Shown in pieces: positions 15,609 through 22,040 of a stretch of 22,040 bases of DNA (positions are counted from its first letter, which is position 1; the number at the start of each line of letters is the position of its first letter). The notes beneath the pieces are model-generated. The model was not told where the DNA came from and ran no database searches. It saw only the letters and a program-made list of their open reading frames with translations. This stretch comes from a virus. The stretch is from positions 1-22,040 of the IMG/VR virus record IMGVR_UViG_3300009550_000071. The stretch is one strand, 5' to 3'. The position numbers and the translations under genes are program-made.

Positions 15609-16939
15609 CAGATACCCATACCTCCGATGTTATATTGAATAAGAGAATGTAACATATATGGATTATCCCTATTACCACTCGGAACACTAAGTAAGCTAGT
15701 CCCAGTGCCAGACCCACCAGAACTAGGAACTTCAGTGGTTCCACCATCATTTCCAGAATTATTAATTATAACCGTATTTGCCCTATCTTGATCTGATTTT
15801 AAATCTGCTTCGCTCTTTGTTAATCTTTCAAATATTGCTCTCGCCCCATCACCGAGGTCTGGGATTCCAAGATCATCTAAACTTTGACTTAGACCAGGTA
15901 TGCTCAAACCAGATCTTTCATACAAATCTGTTGCATATGAACTACCAAGCAAAGCACCAACCACTCTTGCTCCTGGTATTGGTATAAGACCTGTTGCGAG
16001 TGCGCCTGCTGCTCCACCTAAACCACCAACTATACTTCTATCAAAGTCCTCTCCAAATAATGCATTCAATATTGCAATATTTCTCGCGCCTCTGGCAAGG
16101 TTACCTAAAGGTCCCCTTAATCCACCAGTATTAGTATTAGATGTACGTCCTCCTCTATTGGATGAGTTTCCAGGTGCAGGTGATGCTGGTACAGGTGGTG
16201 CTGGTAATCGTGGAACATTTCTAATTCTACCAGAAAGTCTTCTTAATACTCCTCCAACAATTCCAAGGACAAGATTAATTGGTCTAAGTAATAAATTTCT
16301 AAAAGCAAAACCAGTTAATCTTGCAGTAAGAGAGGTTAAAGTTCTTAATGCTAATACAAATCCACCATTTATTGCAACAAATATTGTGCCTACAATCGCT
16401 AAGTCTTTTTTGACTTTATCAAATAAATTACCAAGACTTAATTCTCCTTCAGAAGATAAATCTCCAATAACTCTTAAAAGACGTGAACCAAGAGTTCCGA
16501 GGAGTAATATCTGGAAAAATCTTCCCAGATTAAATAAAGATTTTTGAGCAGCACCACCAACTTTTTGTAATGGTTTAGCAAGTGCAGATTGTATTTTTTT
16601 CTCTAATATCCCTTCCTTTCCTTCTCTTAATCTCTGTTCTGATAATATTCTTTGTTGTTTATTTTCTTCTGCCTGCTTTGCTTGTTCAAGAACACTTGAT
16701 TGTTGGATTTGAGTTGATATTGTTCTAAGGGAGTTACTTAAAACAGCAATCTGATTTGTAATTCCACCAATACTCGTATTGACCGTTTGAAGGGCAAGTT
16801 GATTTCTTCTTAAAGCTAATGCAGTCTGAGGATCTGGACCAGTAGCAACAGGTTGTTCTGAACGCCCCAATATAGCATTAGCAGGAATTACACTCCTCCT
16901 AACTTGCATTCCTAATATTGGAGACGATAACTCAGCCAT
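15608..16939 (-). CDS. Hub/tape-measure-like protein, paralogue of the M23 protein
   Basis: This is a 443-aa protein. Residues about 35-110 form an amphipathic, Gln/Leu-rich coiled coil. A hydrophobic helical section follows (GRFFQILLLGTLGSRLL near 140 and AIVGTIFVAINGGFVLAL near 185). Then come a Pro/Gly-rich linker, a glycine-rich hydrophobic segment (SIVGGLGGAAGALATGLIP, about 305-330) and a C-terminal NTVIINNSG motif before a short tail. The overall plan, coiled coil then hydrophobic helices then TIIIN-type motif, is shared with the 557-aa gene, so the two look like diverged paralogues. Position just after gp26/gp51 is where a tape measure (T4 gp29 type) would be. It overlaps gp51 by 8 nt. 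Other possibilities are a hub-associated DNA-ejection protein; no enzyme motif is seen. Confidence 0.55.
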   Translation of the reverse strand: MAELSSPILGMQVRRSVIPANAILGRSEQPVATGPDPQTALALRRNQLALQTVNTSIGGITNQIAVLSNSLRTISTQIQQSSVLEQAKQAEENKQQRILSEQRLREGKEGILEKKIQSALAKPLQKVGGAAQKSLFNLGRFFQILLLGTLGSRLLRVIGDLSSEGELSLGNLFDKVKKDLAIVGTIFVAINGGFVLALRTLTSLTARLTGFAFRNLLLRPINLVLGIVGGVLRRLSGRIRNVPRLPAPPVPASPAPGNSSNRGGRTSNTNTGGLRGPLGNLARGARNIAILNALFGEDFDRSIVGGLGGAAGALATGLIPIPGARVVGALLGSSYATDLYERSGLSIPGLSQSLDDLGIPDLGDGARAIFERLTKSEADLKSDQDRANTVIINNSGNDGGTTEVPSSGGSGTGTSLLSVPSGNRDNPYMLHSLIQYNIGGMGI

Positions 16940-17120
16940 TTATTCCAGATTGTTGAGCTTTGAGATTTTCTTCTTCAATATATTGATGTAAGAAAGTGAG
17001 ATAAACTTCTCTTTCCCACGGTATCATGTTTTCAATCTCTGTTAATGAGTATTTATGATGTTGAATCAAAGCAAAATTTGTTTTAAAGTATGACTCAAGG
17101 TCTTCATGAGCCATACTCAC
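16932..17120 (-). CDS. 51: gp51-like baseplate hub assembly protein (GTG start or frameshift product)
   Basis: A small protein (62 aa from the GTG at 17120; ATG at 17114 is an alternative) with the sequence YSLTEIENMIPWEREVYLTF followed by an acidic helix QYIEEEN. It is helical and soluble, and resembles the small gp51-type hub assembly factors of cyanophages, encoded between gp26 and the tape-measure-like genes. The GTG overlaps the gp26 stop (GTGA). No ribosome binding site lies at a proper distance; the nearest, GAGGG, is 18 nt away. Instead a slippery heptamer and a stem-loop at the junction would put this frame onto gp26 by a -1 shift, giving a predicted 300-aa fusion. It may therefore be made mainly as the tail of that fusion, as with the G/GT tail-assembly chaperones of lambda-like phages. 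Confidence 0.65.
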   Translation of the reverse strand: MSMAHEDLESYFKTNFALIQHHKYSLTEIENMIPWEREVYLTFLHQYIEEENLKAQQSGING

Positions 17121-17143
17121 GCGAAAAAAGAGTTTAGTCCCTC
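17087..17143 (-). promoter_or_regulatory. Predicted -1 programmed ribosomal frameshift signal at gp26/gp51
   Basis: On the minus strand, in order: SD-like GAGGG (17143-17139); 9 nt; slippery heptamer T TTT TTC (17129-17123) in register with the gp26 codons TCT TTT TTC; 5-nt spacer GCGTG containing part of the stop; and a stem of 11 bp with one G-U pair (17117-17107 with 17097-17087) around a 9-nt loop. After a -1 slip the next codons are CGC GTG AGT ATG, in frame with gp51. The layout is that of the E. coli dnaX signal: SD-like stimulator, heptamer, short spacer, hairpin. All elements are read directly; function is inferred. Confidence 0.7.
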
Positions 17144-17833
17144 TAAAACAATTTTATTATCAACTCCAGTATTTGGATTTTTCACCTTGACTGTATGAGA
17201 CAACTTAGGCATAGTTTCGAAGAACCTTTCAATCTCCTTGAACTGCTTTGAACTCAATTGCTCTAGAAATTCTGTCATTTCTTTTCTGGTGCAATCAGAT
17301 GCGGACCAGGATTCCTCCTCATTAAACACCTGCTCAACACACGAAGCAATCAAATCAAAAGTTCCCTCAACAGTAATTTCTTCTCCACTAAAATTATTTT
17401 TGATAAACTCACTCATAGATGGATATTTCATTCTGAGAGTAAGGTCATCATCAAGGACAATATCTTTGTTGTGATCTTTACCAGTATGAACTTTAATATC
17501 ATCAAGATTGATTACAGTAGGAACTTTAGTCTCACCATCATCAGGACAGGTTACAAGAACTTCAACATCTTCCCCAACAGACTTACCTCTAATGTTGAGA
17601 AAAACATATTCAATATCAAAAGTTGCAAAATCATCAACTTTCACACCACGAGTAATAATGCAGTTTTTGATTACATCTTTAACTGCTGTGGCGATTTGAG
17701 TTTCATCCTCACTTTCCATGGCAAGAATAAGAACCTTCTCTTCACGAACTAGGAAGGGTCTGTACTTAATTTTCTTTCCAGACGAAGGCAATACCAACTC
17801 ATATGTTGGAGTAGAAATTTTTGGTAAAGGCAT
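17117..17833 (-). CDS. 26: gp26-like baseplate hub assembly protein
   Basis: This is a 238-aa protein matching the T4 gp26 / T4_baseplate family as I know it: TYELVLPSSGKKIKYRPF, then LVREEKVLILAMESED, a conserved NCII segment, FDIEYVFLNIRGKSVGE, then a Cys-containing beta segment (VTCPDDGE) and LTLRMKYPSMSEFI. T4 gp26 is about 208 aa and is needed to build the hub; it is not thought to do catalysis. It comes directly before gp51 and the tape-measure-like genes, the position that tail-assembly chaperones hold in many tailed phages. Its last sense codons TCT TTT TTC GCG form a slippery site, so part of the product may continue into gp51. Upstream, AATAAATA overlaps the gp54-like stop codon and probably drives this operon. 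The ribosome binding site is weak. Confidence 0.8.
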   Translation of the reverse strand: MPLPKISTPTYELVLPSSGKKIKYRPFLVREEKVLILAMESEDETQIATAVKDVIKNCIITRGVKVDDFATFDIEYVFLNIRGKSVGEDVEVLVTCPDDGETKVPTVINLDDIKVHTGKDHNKDIVLDDDLTLRMKYPSMSEFIKNNFSGEEITVEGTFDLIASCVEQVFNEEESWSASDCTRKEMTEFLEQLSSKQFKEIERFFETMPKLSHTVKVKNPNTGVDNKIVLEGLNSFFA

Positions 17834-17853
17834 GATATGTTATTCAGTATGAT

Positions 17854-17861
17854 TATTTATT
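17854..17861 (-). promoter_or_regulatory. Late-promoter-like octamer AATAAATA
   Basis: On the minus strand AATAAATA matches the NATAAATA late-promoter pattern, 20 nt before the gp26 ATG. It overlaps the stop codon of the gp54-like gene, so the hub operon may have a start site separate from that gene. Confidence 0.5.
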
Positions 17862-18684
17862 AGGCGTTCATGAAAGTAGATCCGTTTATGTTTTCTCGAA
17901 TTCCTCTAATAGATTTAGTTGCTTCTTCAACTGTTCCTGCTCCAGATAATCCCTCTCTGGTCGTCCCTTTGATAAGAGAAGTTGCATTTCTTTCAAGAGC
18001 TGTTTCAAATTGTTCTTGAGTAGCATCTTGACCAACTAATGTTGGAACTCTATTACCCTCTCTTCCTCTTGCCACAGAGAAACTATCATATTTGCCCATA
18101 AGATACCTATCAAAACTAAATGTTGCTGTTGCTTTTAGAACTTGAGATTGCTCATACTTAACAGGAGTTGAAGTAAGATCAAGAGGGAACAACCCAATAA
18201 ATTTATATTCTAACTCTTCATTATAGTCTCTGTCAAATTTAATAATTTTTGTCTCATTACACTTATAGGTATCAGGATACTCCATTCTAAAATAATAATC
18301 TTTATTTGATTGACGATTTTCTCTACTTGTTGATCCATTAGCAATGAATTCCATCCAGTGCTCAAGGAACTTCAAAGTCTTATATTTGTTATCCACATAA
18401 AACTCAAGTTGAATCTGTGTGAATAGTCTTGTGTGTGCCATCTTCTCAGATACACCCATATGATTACCAATTATGTCCGCAGTAGCAAGTCTACTTCCAG
18501 GAAGAAGTGCACTACTACAGAGTAATCCTGAAGTTTCCGAAATAAATCTTCCATCAAGACCCCTGACTCTAAGATGCTGCCTTAACATAAGAGGCAGACC
18601 AGCAAAGAATACTTGATAATGAGAAGTCTGTGCAAGATTGGTGAGGGTTGGTTTGAAGTCTGATATTCTGCGAGGTCTTACCAC
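17860..18684 (-). CDS. 54: gp54-like baseplate tail-tube initiator
   Basis: This is a 274-aa protein starting at GTG (GTG GTA AGA CCT), with AGG about 9 nt upstream; no nearby ATG fits. It has the tail-tube fold pattern: YQVFFAGLPLMLRQHL, CSSALLPGSRLATADIIGNH, LFTQIQLEFYVDNKYKTL, FLEHWMEFIANGS, then FIGLFPLDLTSTPVKY and VLKATATFSFDRYLM. These segments line up by eye with the order of strands in T4 gp54 (about 320 aa), the ring that starts tube polymerisation on top of the baseplate. The Gly/Thr-rich C-terminal 60 residues are probably flexible. It is divergent from gp4, 37 bp away. Gp19-type tube protein is less likely, since gp19 is shorter and usually next to the sheath gene. Confidence 0.65.
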   Translation of the reverse strand: MVRPRRISDFKPTLTNLAQTSHYQVFFAGLPLMLRQHLRVRGLDGRFISETSGLLCSSALLPGSRLATADIIGNHMGVSEKMAHTRLFTQIQLEFYVDNKYKTLKFLEHWMEFIANGSTSRENRQSNKDYYFRMEYPDTYKCNETKIIKFDRDYNEELEYKFIGLFPLDLTSTPVKYEQSQVLKATATFSFDRYLMGKYDSFSVARGREGNRVPTLVGQDATQEQFETALERNATSLIKGTTREGLSGAGTVEEATKSIRGIRENINGSTFMNA

Positions 18685-18692
18685 TCTAAATA
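18685..18692 (+). promoter_or_regulatory. TCTAAATA, promoter-like, rightward
   Basis: On the plus strand TCTAAATA is one mismatch from TATAAATA. It begins at the base next to the gp54-like GTG and lies 29 nt before the gp4 ATG. It is the mirror partner of the same octamer at 18715-18722. Confidence 0.4.
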
Positions 18693-18714
18693 CCTAATAT
18701 GATTCTGTTATTAT

Positions 18715-18722
18715 TATTTAGA
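18715..18722 (-). promoter_or_regulatory. TCTAAATA, promoter-like, leftward
   Basis: On the minus strand the identical octamer TCTAAATA covers the first base of the gp4 ATG and lies 30 nt before the gp54-like GTG. With its partner at 18685-18692 it would give two short overlapping start regions in a 38-bp segment. Confidence 0.4.
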
Positions 18723-19159
18723 TGGCATATAAGGGAAAATATTCACCGTCATATCCTAGAAAGTATAAAGGAGACCCCACAAACATCGTCTATCGTTCCT
18801 TATGGGAACGAAAGTTCATGGTTTACTGTGATTTGAATGAGAATATTCTTGAATGGGGTAGTGAGGAAATAGTCATGCCCTACAGATCACCTGTTGATGG
18901 CAGAGTGCATCGTTACTTCCCAGACTTTTACATCAAGGTAAAAGAATCCACAGGAAGAATCAAGAAAATGATTATTGAAATCAAACCTAAGAGACAGTGT
19001 TCTCCACCAGCAAAACCTAAGAAGCAAACAAAAGGATATCTTCGTGAGGCATTTGAATATGCCAAAAATCAAGCTAAATGGGAAGCAGCATCAGAGTGGT
19101 GTAAAGATAGAGGATATATTTTTAAGGTATTTACTGAAAAAGAATTAGGTATTAAGTGA
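18722..19159 (+). CDS. 4: gp4-like head completion protein
   Basis: This is a 145-aa protein clearly of the T4 gp4 (gp4/50) family: GKYSPSYPRKYKGDPTNIVY, then RSLWERKFMVYCDLN, EEIVMPYRSPVDGRVHRYFPDF, and IIEIKPKRQ. Length matches T4 gp4 (150 aa). Gp4 completes DNA-filled heads before tail joining. The sequence also fits a PD-(D/E)xK nuclease-like core: E29 in WER, D68 in FPDF, and E86-x-K88 in IEIKP, as in TnsA-like proteins. Whether it cuts DNA is unknown. The family also shows a basic C-terminal part (KPKKQTKGYLREAF) that could bind DNA. It is first in the rightward group, and its TGA overlaps the next start by one base. Confidence 0.9.
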   Translation: MAYKGKYSPSYPRKYKGDPTNIVYRSLWERKFMVYCDLNENILEWGSEEIVMPYRSPVDGRVHRYFPDFYIKVKESTGRIKKMIIEIKPKRQCSPPAKPKKQTKGYLREAFEYAKNQAKWEAASEWCKDRGYIFKVFTEKELGIK

Positions 19160-19692
19160 TGGCAAGCATCAAGTCTGGTGGACGAATTGGTAAAAAGTAT
19201 TATTACGTCTATGAGACTGGTGAAGTAACTTCCAGTAATGACCCAGATATTGAAATAGGTTCTAACGTATATGATGATGGTCTTAGAAAAGATGTCCGCA
19301 GAGATGAAGATAGACCAACGGATACTGATGAAAATGTCAACAGGATTCGTGGAGTTGTTGATAGTTTGGGTAGAAGAAATAGGAGAATGCATCCCACCGA
19401 TATTATGCAAGCACTTATCACAGCATTAGAACCTATTGAAGGTGTGCCTCAACCTGATAAATACTACACATACATATATAACGCAAAAACTCCTGGTATT
19501 CGTTATGATCAGCATCCCCTGGTGCTTATCTCTAGTGTAGGAACTGAAGGATTCACCGCTTTTAGTTTACACTGGAGAATGATGAGAAAATACACATATC
19601 CAGAAATTGCCAGTAGTCTTTACGAAATTTATCCCTCGGAAGTAAGTGATGCCTTGAGACTTCCAACCGCTTACTATCTGACAAATAACTAA
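19159..19692 (+). CDS. Conserved T4-like cyanophage protein, function unknown
   Basis: I choose the ATG at 19159, which overlaps the gp4 stop as TGATG; a GTG three bases earlier is possible. AGGT about 10 nt upstream can act as ribosome binding site. The 177-aa product has a charged, probably flexible first half (many D, R, E). Its compact second half reads YYTYIYNAKTPGIRYDQHPL, then VLISSVGTEGFTAFSLHWRM, then YTYPEIASSLYEIYPSE. The TPGIRYDQHPL and FSLHWR segments look strongly conserved, and I have the impression of similar sequences in other cyanophages, but I cannot link them to a T4 gene. Being coupled to gp4 and followed by gp48 and gp53, it is probably a structural or assembly protein of the head-tail interface or baseplate. 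No catalytic motif is evident. Confidence 0.75.
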   Translation: MASIKSGGRIGKKYYYVYETGEVTSSNDPDIEIGSNVYDDGLRKDVRRDEDRPTDTDENVNRIRGVVDSLGRRNRRMHPTDIMQALITALEPIEGVPQPDKYYTYIYNAKTPGIRYDQHPLVLISSVGTEGFTAFSLHWRMMRKYTYPEIASSLYEIYPSEVSDALRLPTAYYLTNN

Positions 19693-19700
19693 AGTATCTG

Positions 19701-20837
19701 ATGACAGAAGATCAAAAAATTGTCTCATCTTCAAATTCCAACCTTTCCCAAGAACCATCAAATGGTGGTGGCTCTGGAAAAGCGACTTATGGTAAAAAAA
19801 TTCCCCAAAACAAAACCAAACTTTTCAGATACCCTAAAGACCGTATTGAGAACGATAGTGATTACTTAAAAATAAGAATAGCACAATATAAAGCTCCTTT
19901 TGATCTTGGTGGTGATGGAGGTGGAGATGGTATTTTAGGAGGTTTAGCAAGTGTTGATGTCAAGGAGGGCAAGGTAACACCTAAAAAAGAAAAAGTTGAT
20001 GGTAAAGAGATAAGTTTTGGATTAAATAAAGAAGTTTTTGGTAATATATCAAAAGCTACTGGTACGAGATCAAACAGAGAGGGTTTGAAAGATCCAAAAT
20101 ATACAATTGTGCTGCCAATTCCACAACAACTATCTGATATTAGTGCGATTGATTGGACTGATGGTAAATTAAATCCCATCGAGGCATATGGATTAGCAGC
20201 AACGTCTTCAATAATAAAGCAAGGCGGGGAAGGTATCCAAAGTCTCGGTAAAATGGCTCTTGATATGGTAACTCAGTTAGGAGCAACTGCCGGGAATGCG
20301 ATCGGGGATCCAAATGTAAAGAATGCTTTAATAGCAGCAATATCTGGATCAGCAGTTGGTGCGCTTGGTGGAACCGTAACTCCTTCTCAAATTATCTCTA
20401 GAGCAACTGGACAAGTATTTCAACCAAACCTAGAACTTCTTTTTAATGGAGTTAACCTTAGGGTATTTCCATTTACTTTTGAATTCTTCCCAAGAAATAG
20501 AGATGAAGCAGAAGAAGTGAAACTTATTTTAAGAACACTGAAATATTCTATGTTACCAGAAAACAGTGGTGCTGCAGGAATTTTTATCTCTGCTCCATAC
20601 ATATTTCAGTTAGAATATATGAAGGGTAAAGATAAACACCCATTTCTTAATAGATTTAAACCCATGGCACTGACAAACATGTCAGTTAATTACACAGGTT
20701 CAAACACATATTCTACCTTCTATGATGGTTCTCCCACACACATAAAAGTACAGATGTTGTTCAAGGAAATTAATCCAATTTACAAAGAAGATTATGATGA
20801 ACTTAATCGCCAAGGCGACTTTTCAGTAGGTTACTAA
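19701..20837 (+). CDS. 48: gp48-like baseplate tail tube cap
   Basis: This is a 378-aa protein of the T4 gp48 (tail cap) family; T4 gp48 is about 364 aa. The diagnostic block is at about 237-290: FQPNLELLFNGVNLRVFPFT, then FEFFPRNRDEAEEVKLILRT, then LKYSMLPE, followed by FISAPYIFQLEYMKG and NMSVNYTGSNTYSTFYDGSP. Gp48 sits with gp54 on top of the hub and starts the tube. The N-terminal 60 residues are low-complexity, and a Gly/Asp-rich loop lies near 70-78. A hydrophobic, Ala/Gly-rich section (about 165-230) may contact the tape measure. It begins 8 nt after the preceding stop and ends 1 nt before gp53. Its partner gp54-like gene is on the opposite strand, a rearrangement relative to T4, where 48 and 54 are adjacent. 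Confidence 0.88.
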   Translation: MTEDQKIVSSSNSNLSQEPSNGGGSGKATYGKKIPQNKTKLFRYPKDRIENDSDYLKIRIAQYKAPFDLGGDGGGDGILGGLASVDVKEGKVTPKKEKVDGKEISFGLNKEVFGNISKATGTRSNREGLKDPKYTIVLPIPQQLSDISAIDWTDGKLNPIEAYGLAATSSIIKQGGEGIQSLGKMALDMVTQLGATAGNAIGDPNVKNALIAAISGSAVGALGGTVTPSQIISRATGQVFQPNLELLFNGVNLRVFPFTFEFFPRNRDEAEEVKLILRTLKYSMLPENSGAAGIFISAPYIFQLEYMKGKDKHPFLNRFKPMALTNMSVNYTGSNTYSTFYDGSPTHIKVQMLFKEINPIYKEDYDELNRQGDFSVGY

Positions 20838-20838
20838 A

Positions 20839-21489
20839 ATGAGTTATTTCAGAGAACTACCCAACATATTCTATCAATCCCAATCAAAAGATAGAAATTC
20901 GTCATCCGAATATGTTCTGATTAAAAATCTTTTTAGAAGAACTAAGTTGCGTGATGATCTTAAAGATGTAGTAACTGCTTTTGACAGATATCAGATTGGT
21001 GAAGGAGAAAGACCAGATACGGTGGCAGATTATCTCTACGGAGATCCTGGTCTTGATTGGGTAGTTATGATAACAGCAAACATCATTAATGTAAGAGATC
21101 AGTGGCCATTATCTGATAAAGATCTCTACAGGTATGCAGATAATAAGTATGGCACAAAATTAAATGATGTGCGTTTTTACGAAACTACTGAGGTAAAAGA
21201 TTCTTCAGGGAGACTTATTCTTCCCGCTGGTAAAGTTGTTGACAAAGATTTTAAAATTGCAAATCCTTCAACACCAACTGCAGATCTAAACCCAGTGGTG
21301 TCAGTTAGCAATTATGTTTACGAAGTTAGAGAAAATGATAAAAAAAGACAAATTTTTGTACTGAAAGATGAATACTTAGGAATGTTCCTTGAAGATATGA
21401 GAAATGAAATGAAATATGGACGTTCCTCTGAGTACATAAGTAGCAACGTAGCAGCAACTAGAAATACTAGAAATACATCCGCACAATAA
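20839..21489 (+). CDS. 53: gp53-like baseplate wedge protein
   Basis: This is a 216-aa protein of the T4 gp53 wedge family (T4 gp53 is about 196 aa). N-terminal YFRELPNIFYQ is followed by a charged linker and the conserved core at about 50-105: GEGERPDTVADYLYGDPGL, then DWVVMITANIINVRDQWPLS, then a Tyr-rich helix. This corresponds to the T4 segment with RPEELANAIYGNPQLYWVLL. Gp53 joins wedges to each other around the hub. The middle carries KDSSGRLILPAGKVVD and the C-terminus has FVLKDEYLGMFLEDMRNEMK. The last 20 residues are Asn/Thr/Ser-rich and probably flexible. It is the last gene of the rightward unit, with a strong hairpin 1 nt after the stop. Confidence 0.9.
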   Translation: MSYFRELPNIFYQSQSKDRNSSSEYVLIKNLFRRTKLRDDLKDVVTAFDRYQIGEGERPDTVADYLYGDPGLDWVVMITANIINVRDQWPLSDKDLYRYADNKYGTKLNDVRFYETTEVKDSSGRLILPAGKVVDKDFKIANPSTPTADLNPVVSVSNYVYEVRENDKKRQIFVLKDEYLGMFLEDMRNEMKYGRSSEYISSNVAATRNTRNTSAQ

Positions 21490-21490
21490 A

Positions 21491-21514
21491 AAAGGGGGTC
21501 ATTAGACCCCCTTT
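21491..21514. terminator. Bidirectional intrinsic terminator between gp53 and gp32
   Basis: A perfect 10-bp stem (AAAGGGGGTC with GACCCCCTTT) and ATTA loop lie between the convergent genes. On the minus strand the stem runs into six T residues, giving a strong terminator for gp32. On the plus strand it is followed by a weaker TTTCTCT tract, so it may also end the gp53 transcript. Confidence 0.85.
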
Positions 21515-21521
21515 CTCTGTA

Positions 21522-22040
21522 TCAGTCTTCTGCCAGTTTGGCAAAGTATGACAGAGCATCATCTTCATCTTCAGTTTTATTTGATGATAGAGTGATGTCG
21601 GGATCATTAAATCCACCACTGTTAGTAGCAACTGTGGAAGTATCCCCACGGTTAGAAGCACGAAACTCCTCTTCTTGTTCAACGGTCTCTTGATCCTGGA
21701 AATTAGGAGTACCCTTGTTACCCAGAACATAGTCCAGACGCTTCTTCAGAGTGTCATAGTCCTTGAACTGGTCAGCAGCAACGAGTTCTGCCAGGGAATA
21801 TTCTTTCTTCCAGATTGCTTCCATGGCATCATCATCGTCTAGCAGAGCAGACTGTGCAGCGAACTCAGAGGAATCATAGTTACGATATCCTGCAACGTTC
21901 TTTGCCTTCAGTTTGAAGTTAGCACCTTGCCAGAAATCAAACGGATCGATTGCTTCCTCATCTTCAAACTCGGGTTGCATTGCGGCAGTGATCTTGTCAA
22001 AGATCTTCTTACCGAACTTGTAAAGCATGACTTTACCATC
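21522..22040 (-). CDS. 32: gp32-like single-stranded DNA-binding protein (5' end outside window)
   Basis: The frame is open from the right edge, so this is the C-terminal part (about 172 residues) of a longer protein; an internal Met at 22028 is not the start. The sequence DGKVMLYKFGKKIFDKI, then PFDFWQGANFKLKAKNVAGY and RNYDSSEF, aligns by eye with T4 gp32 ([32 protein letters not shown]). That part belongs to the OB-fold core that binds single-stranded DNA. The tail is acidic and disordered and ends DEDDALSYFAKLAED, like the T4 gp32 acidic tip that contacts replication and recombination partners. This is the only replication gene in the window and it is convergent to the late gene gp53, separated by a terminator. 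No late-promoter motif is visible in the part seen. Confidence 0.92.
   Translation of the reverse strand, partial: DGKVMLYKFGKKIFDKITAAMQPEFEDEEAIDPFDFWQGANFKLKAKNVAGYRNYDSSEFAAQSALLDDDDAMEAIWKKEYSLAELVAADQFKDYDTLKKRLDYVLGNKGTPNFQDQETVEQEEEFRASNRGDTSTVATNSGGFNDPDITLSSNKTEDEDDALSYFAKLAED

Noticed and set aside
17117-17143. GAGGG as a ribosome binding site for the GTG start of gp51
   Set aside because: The distance to the GTG is 18 nt, too long for usual initiation; its distance to the slippery heptamer fits a frameshift stimulator instead.

Overview
The window is a stretch of structural genes from a T4-like myovirus, very probably a marine cyanophage. The evidence is the AT-rich sequence, tightly packed genes, recognisable T4-type baseplate and head genes (gp4, gp53, gp48, gp54-like, gp26, gp51, gp27-like and gp5-like), the C-terminal part of gp32, and several families typical of cyanomyoviruses: collagen-like fibres, a 2OG-Fe(II) oxygenase, and large virion proteins with beta-helical repeats. 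No host gene, tRNA, CRISPR array or insertion sequence was seen.

Layout. From 1 to 18684 every gene lies on the minus strand, so transcription runs right to left. In that order it reads: gp54-like tube initiator, gp26, gp51, two related hub or tape-measure-like proteins (443 and 557 aa, the second with an M23 peptidase domain), gp27-like hub, gp5-like OB-fold protein, a small beta-helical spike protein, a 1108-aa virion protein, a 322-aa virion protein, and an 809-aa collagen-like fibre with a tail-collar tip. Then come a 144-aa ParB-fold-like protein, a 2OG-Fe(II) oxygenase, a short ORF without ATG, and a second collagen-like protein that leaves the window at its left edge. From 18722 to 21489 the plus strand carries gp4, a conserved unknown, gp48 and gp53. 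A bidirectional terminator separates gp53 from the convergent gp32, which is cut by the right edge.

How the genes fit together. The central block builds the baseplate hub and the tube start: gp54-like and gp48 cap the baseplate and start the tube, gp26/gp51 assist hub assembly, gp27-like/gp5-like/spike form the puncturing device, and the M23 protein may act on peptidoglycan. The left block makes peripheral fibres with collagen-like stalks, with an oxygenase encoded between two collagen genes that could modify them. Late-promoter-like octamers (NATAAATA and one-mismatch forms) lie before the transcription units.

The most striking observation is a complete set of -1 programmed frameshift signals at the gp26/gp51 junction. 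It has an SD-like GAGGG, a codon-aligned T TTT TTC heptamer, a 5-nt spacer and an 11-bp stem-loop, and would fuse gp26 to gp51 just upstream of the tape-measure-like genes. Others are a distributed gp5 (OB fold, spike and hydrolase on three genes), an M23 site with Gln in place of a zinc-ligand His, a stacked HxH fibre tip, and a glycine-zipper end on the spike protein.
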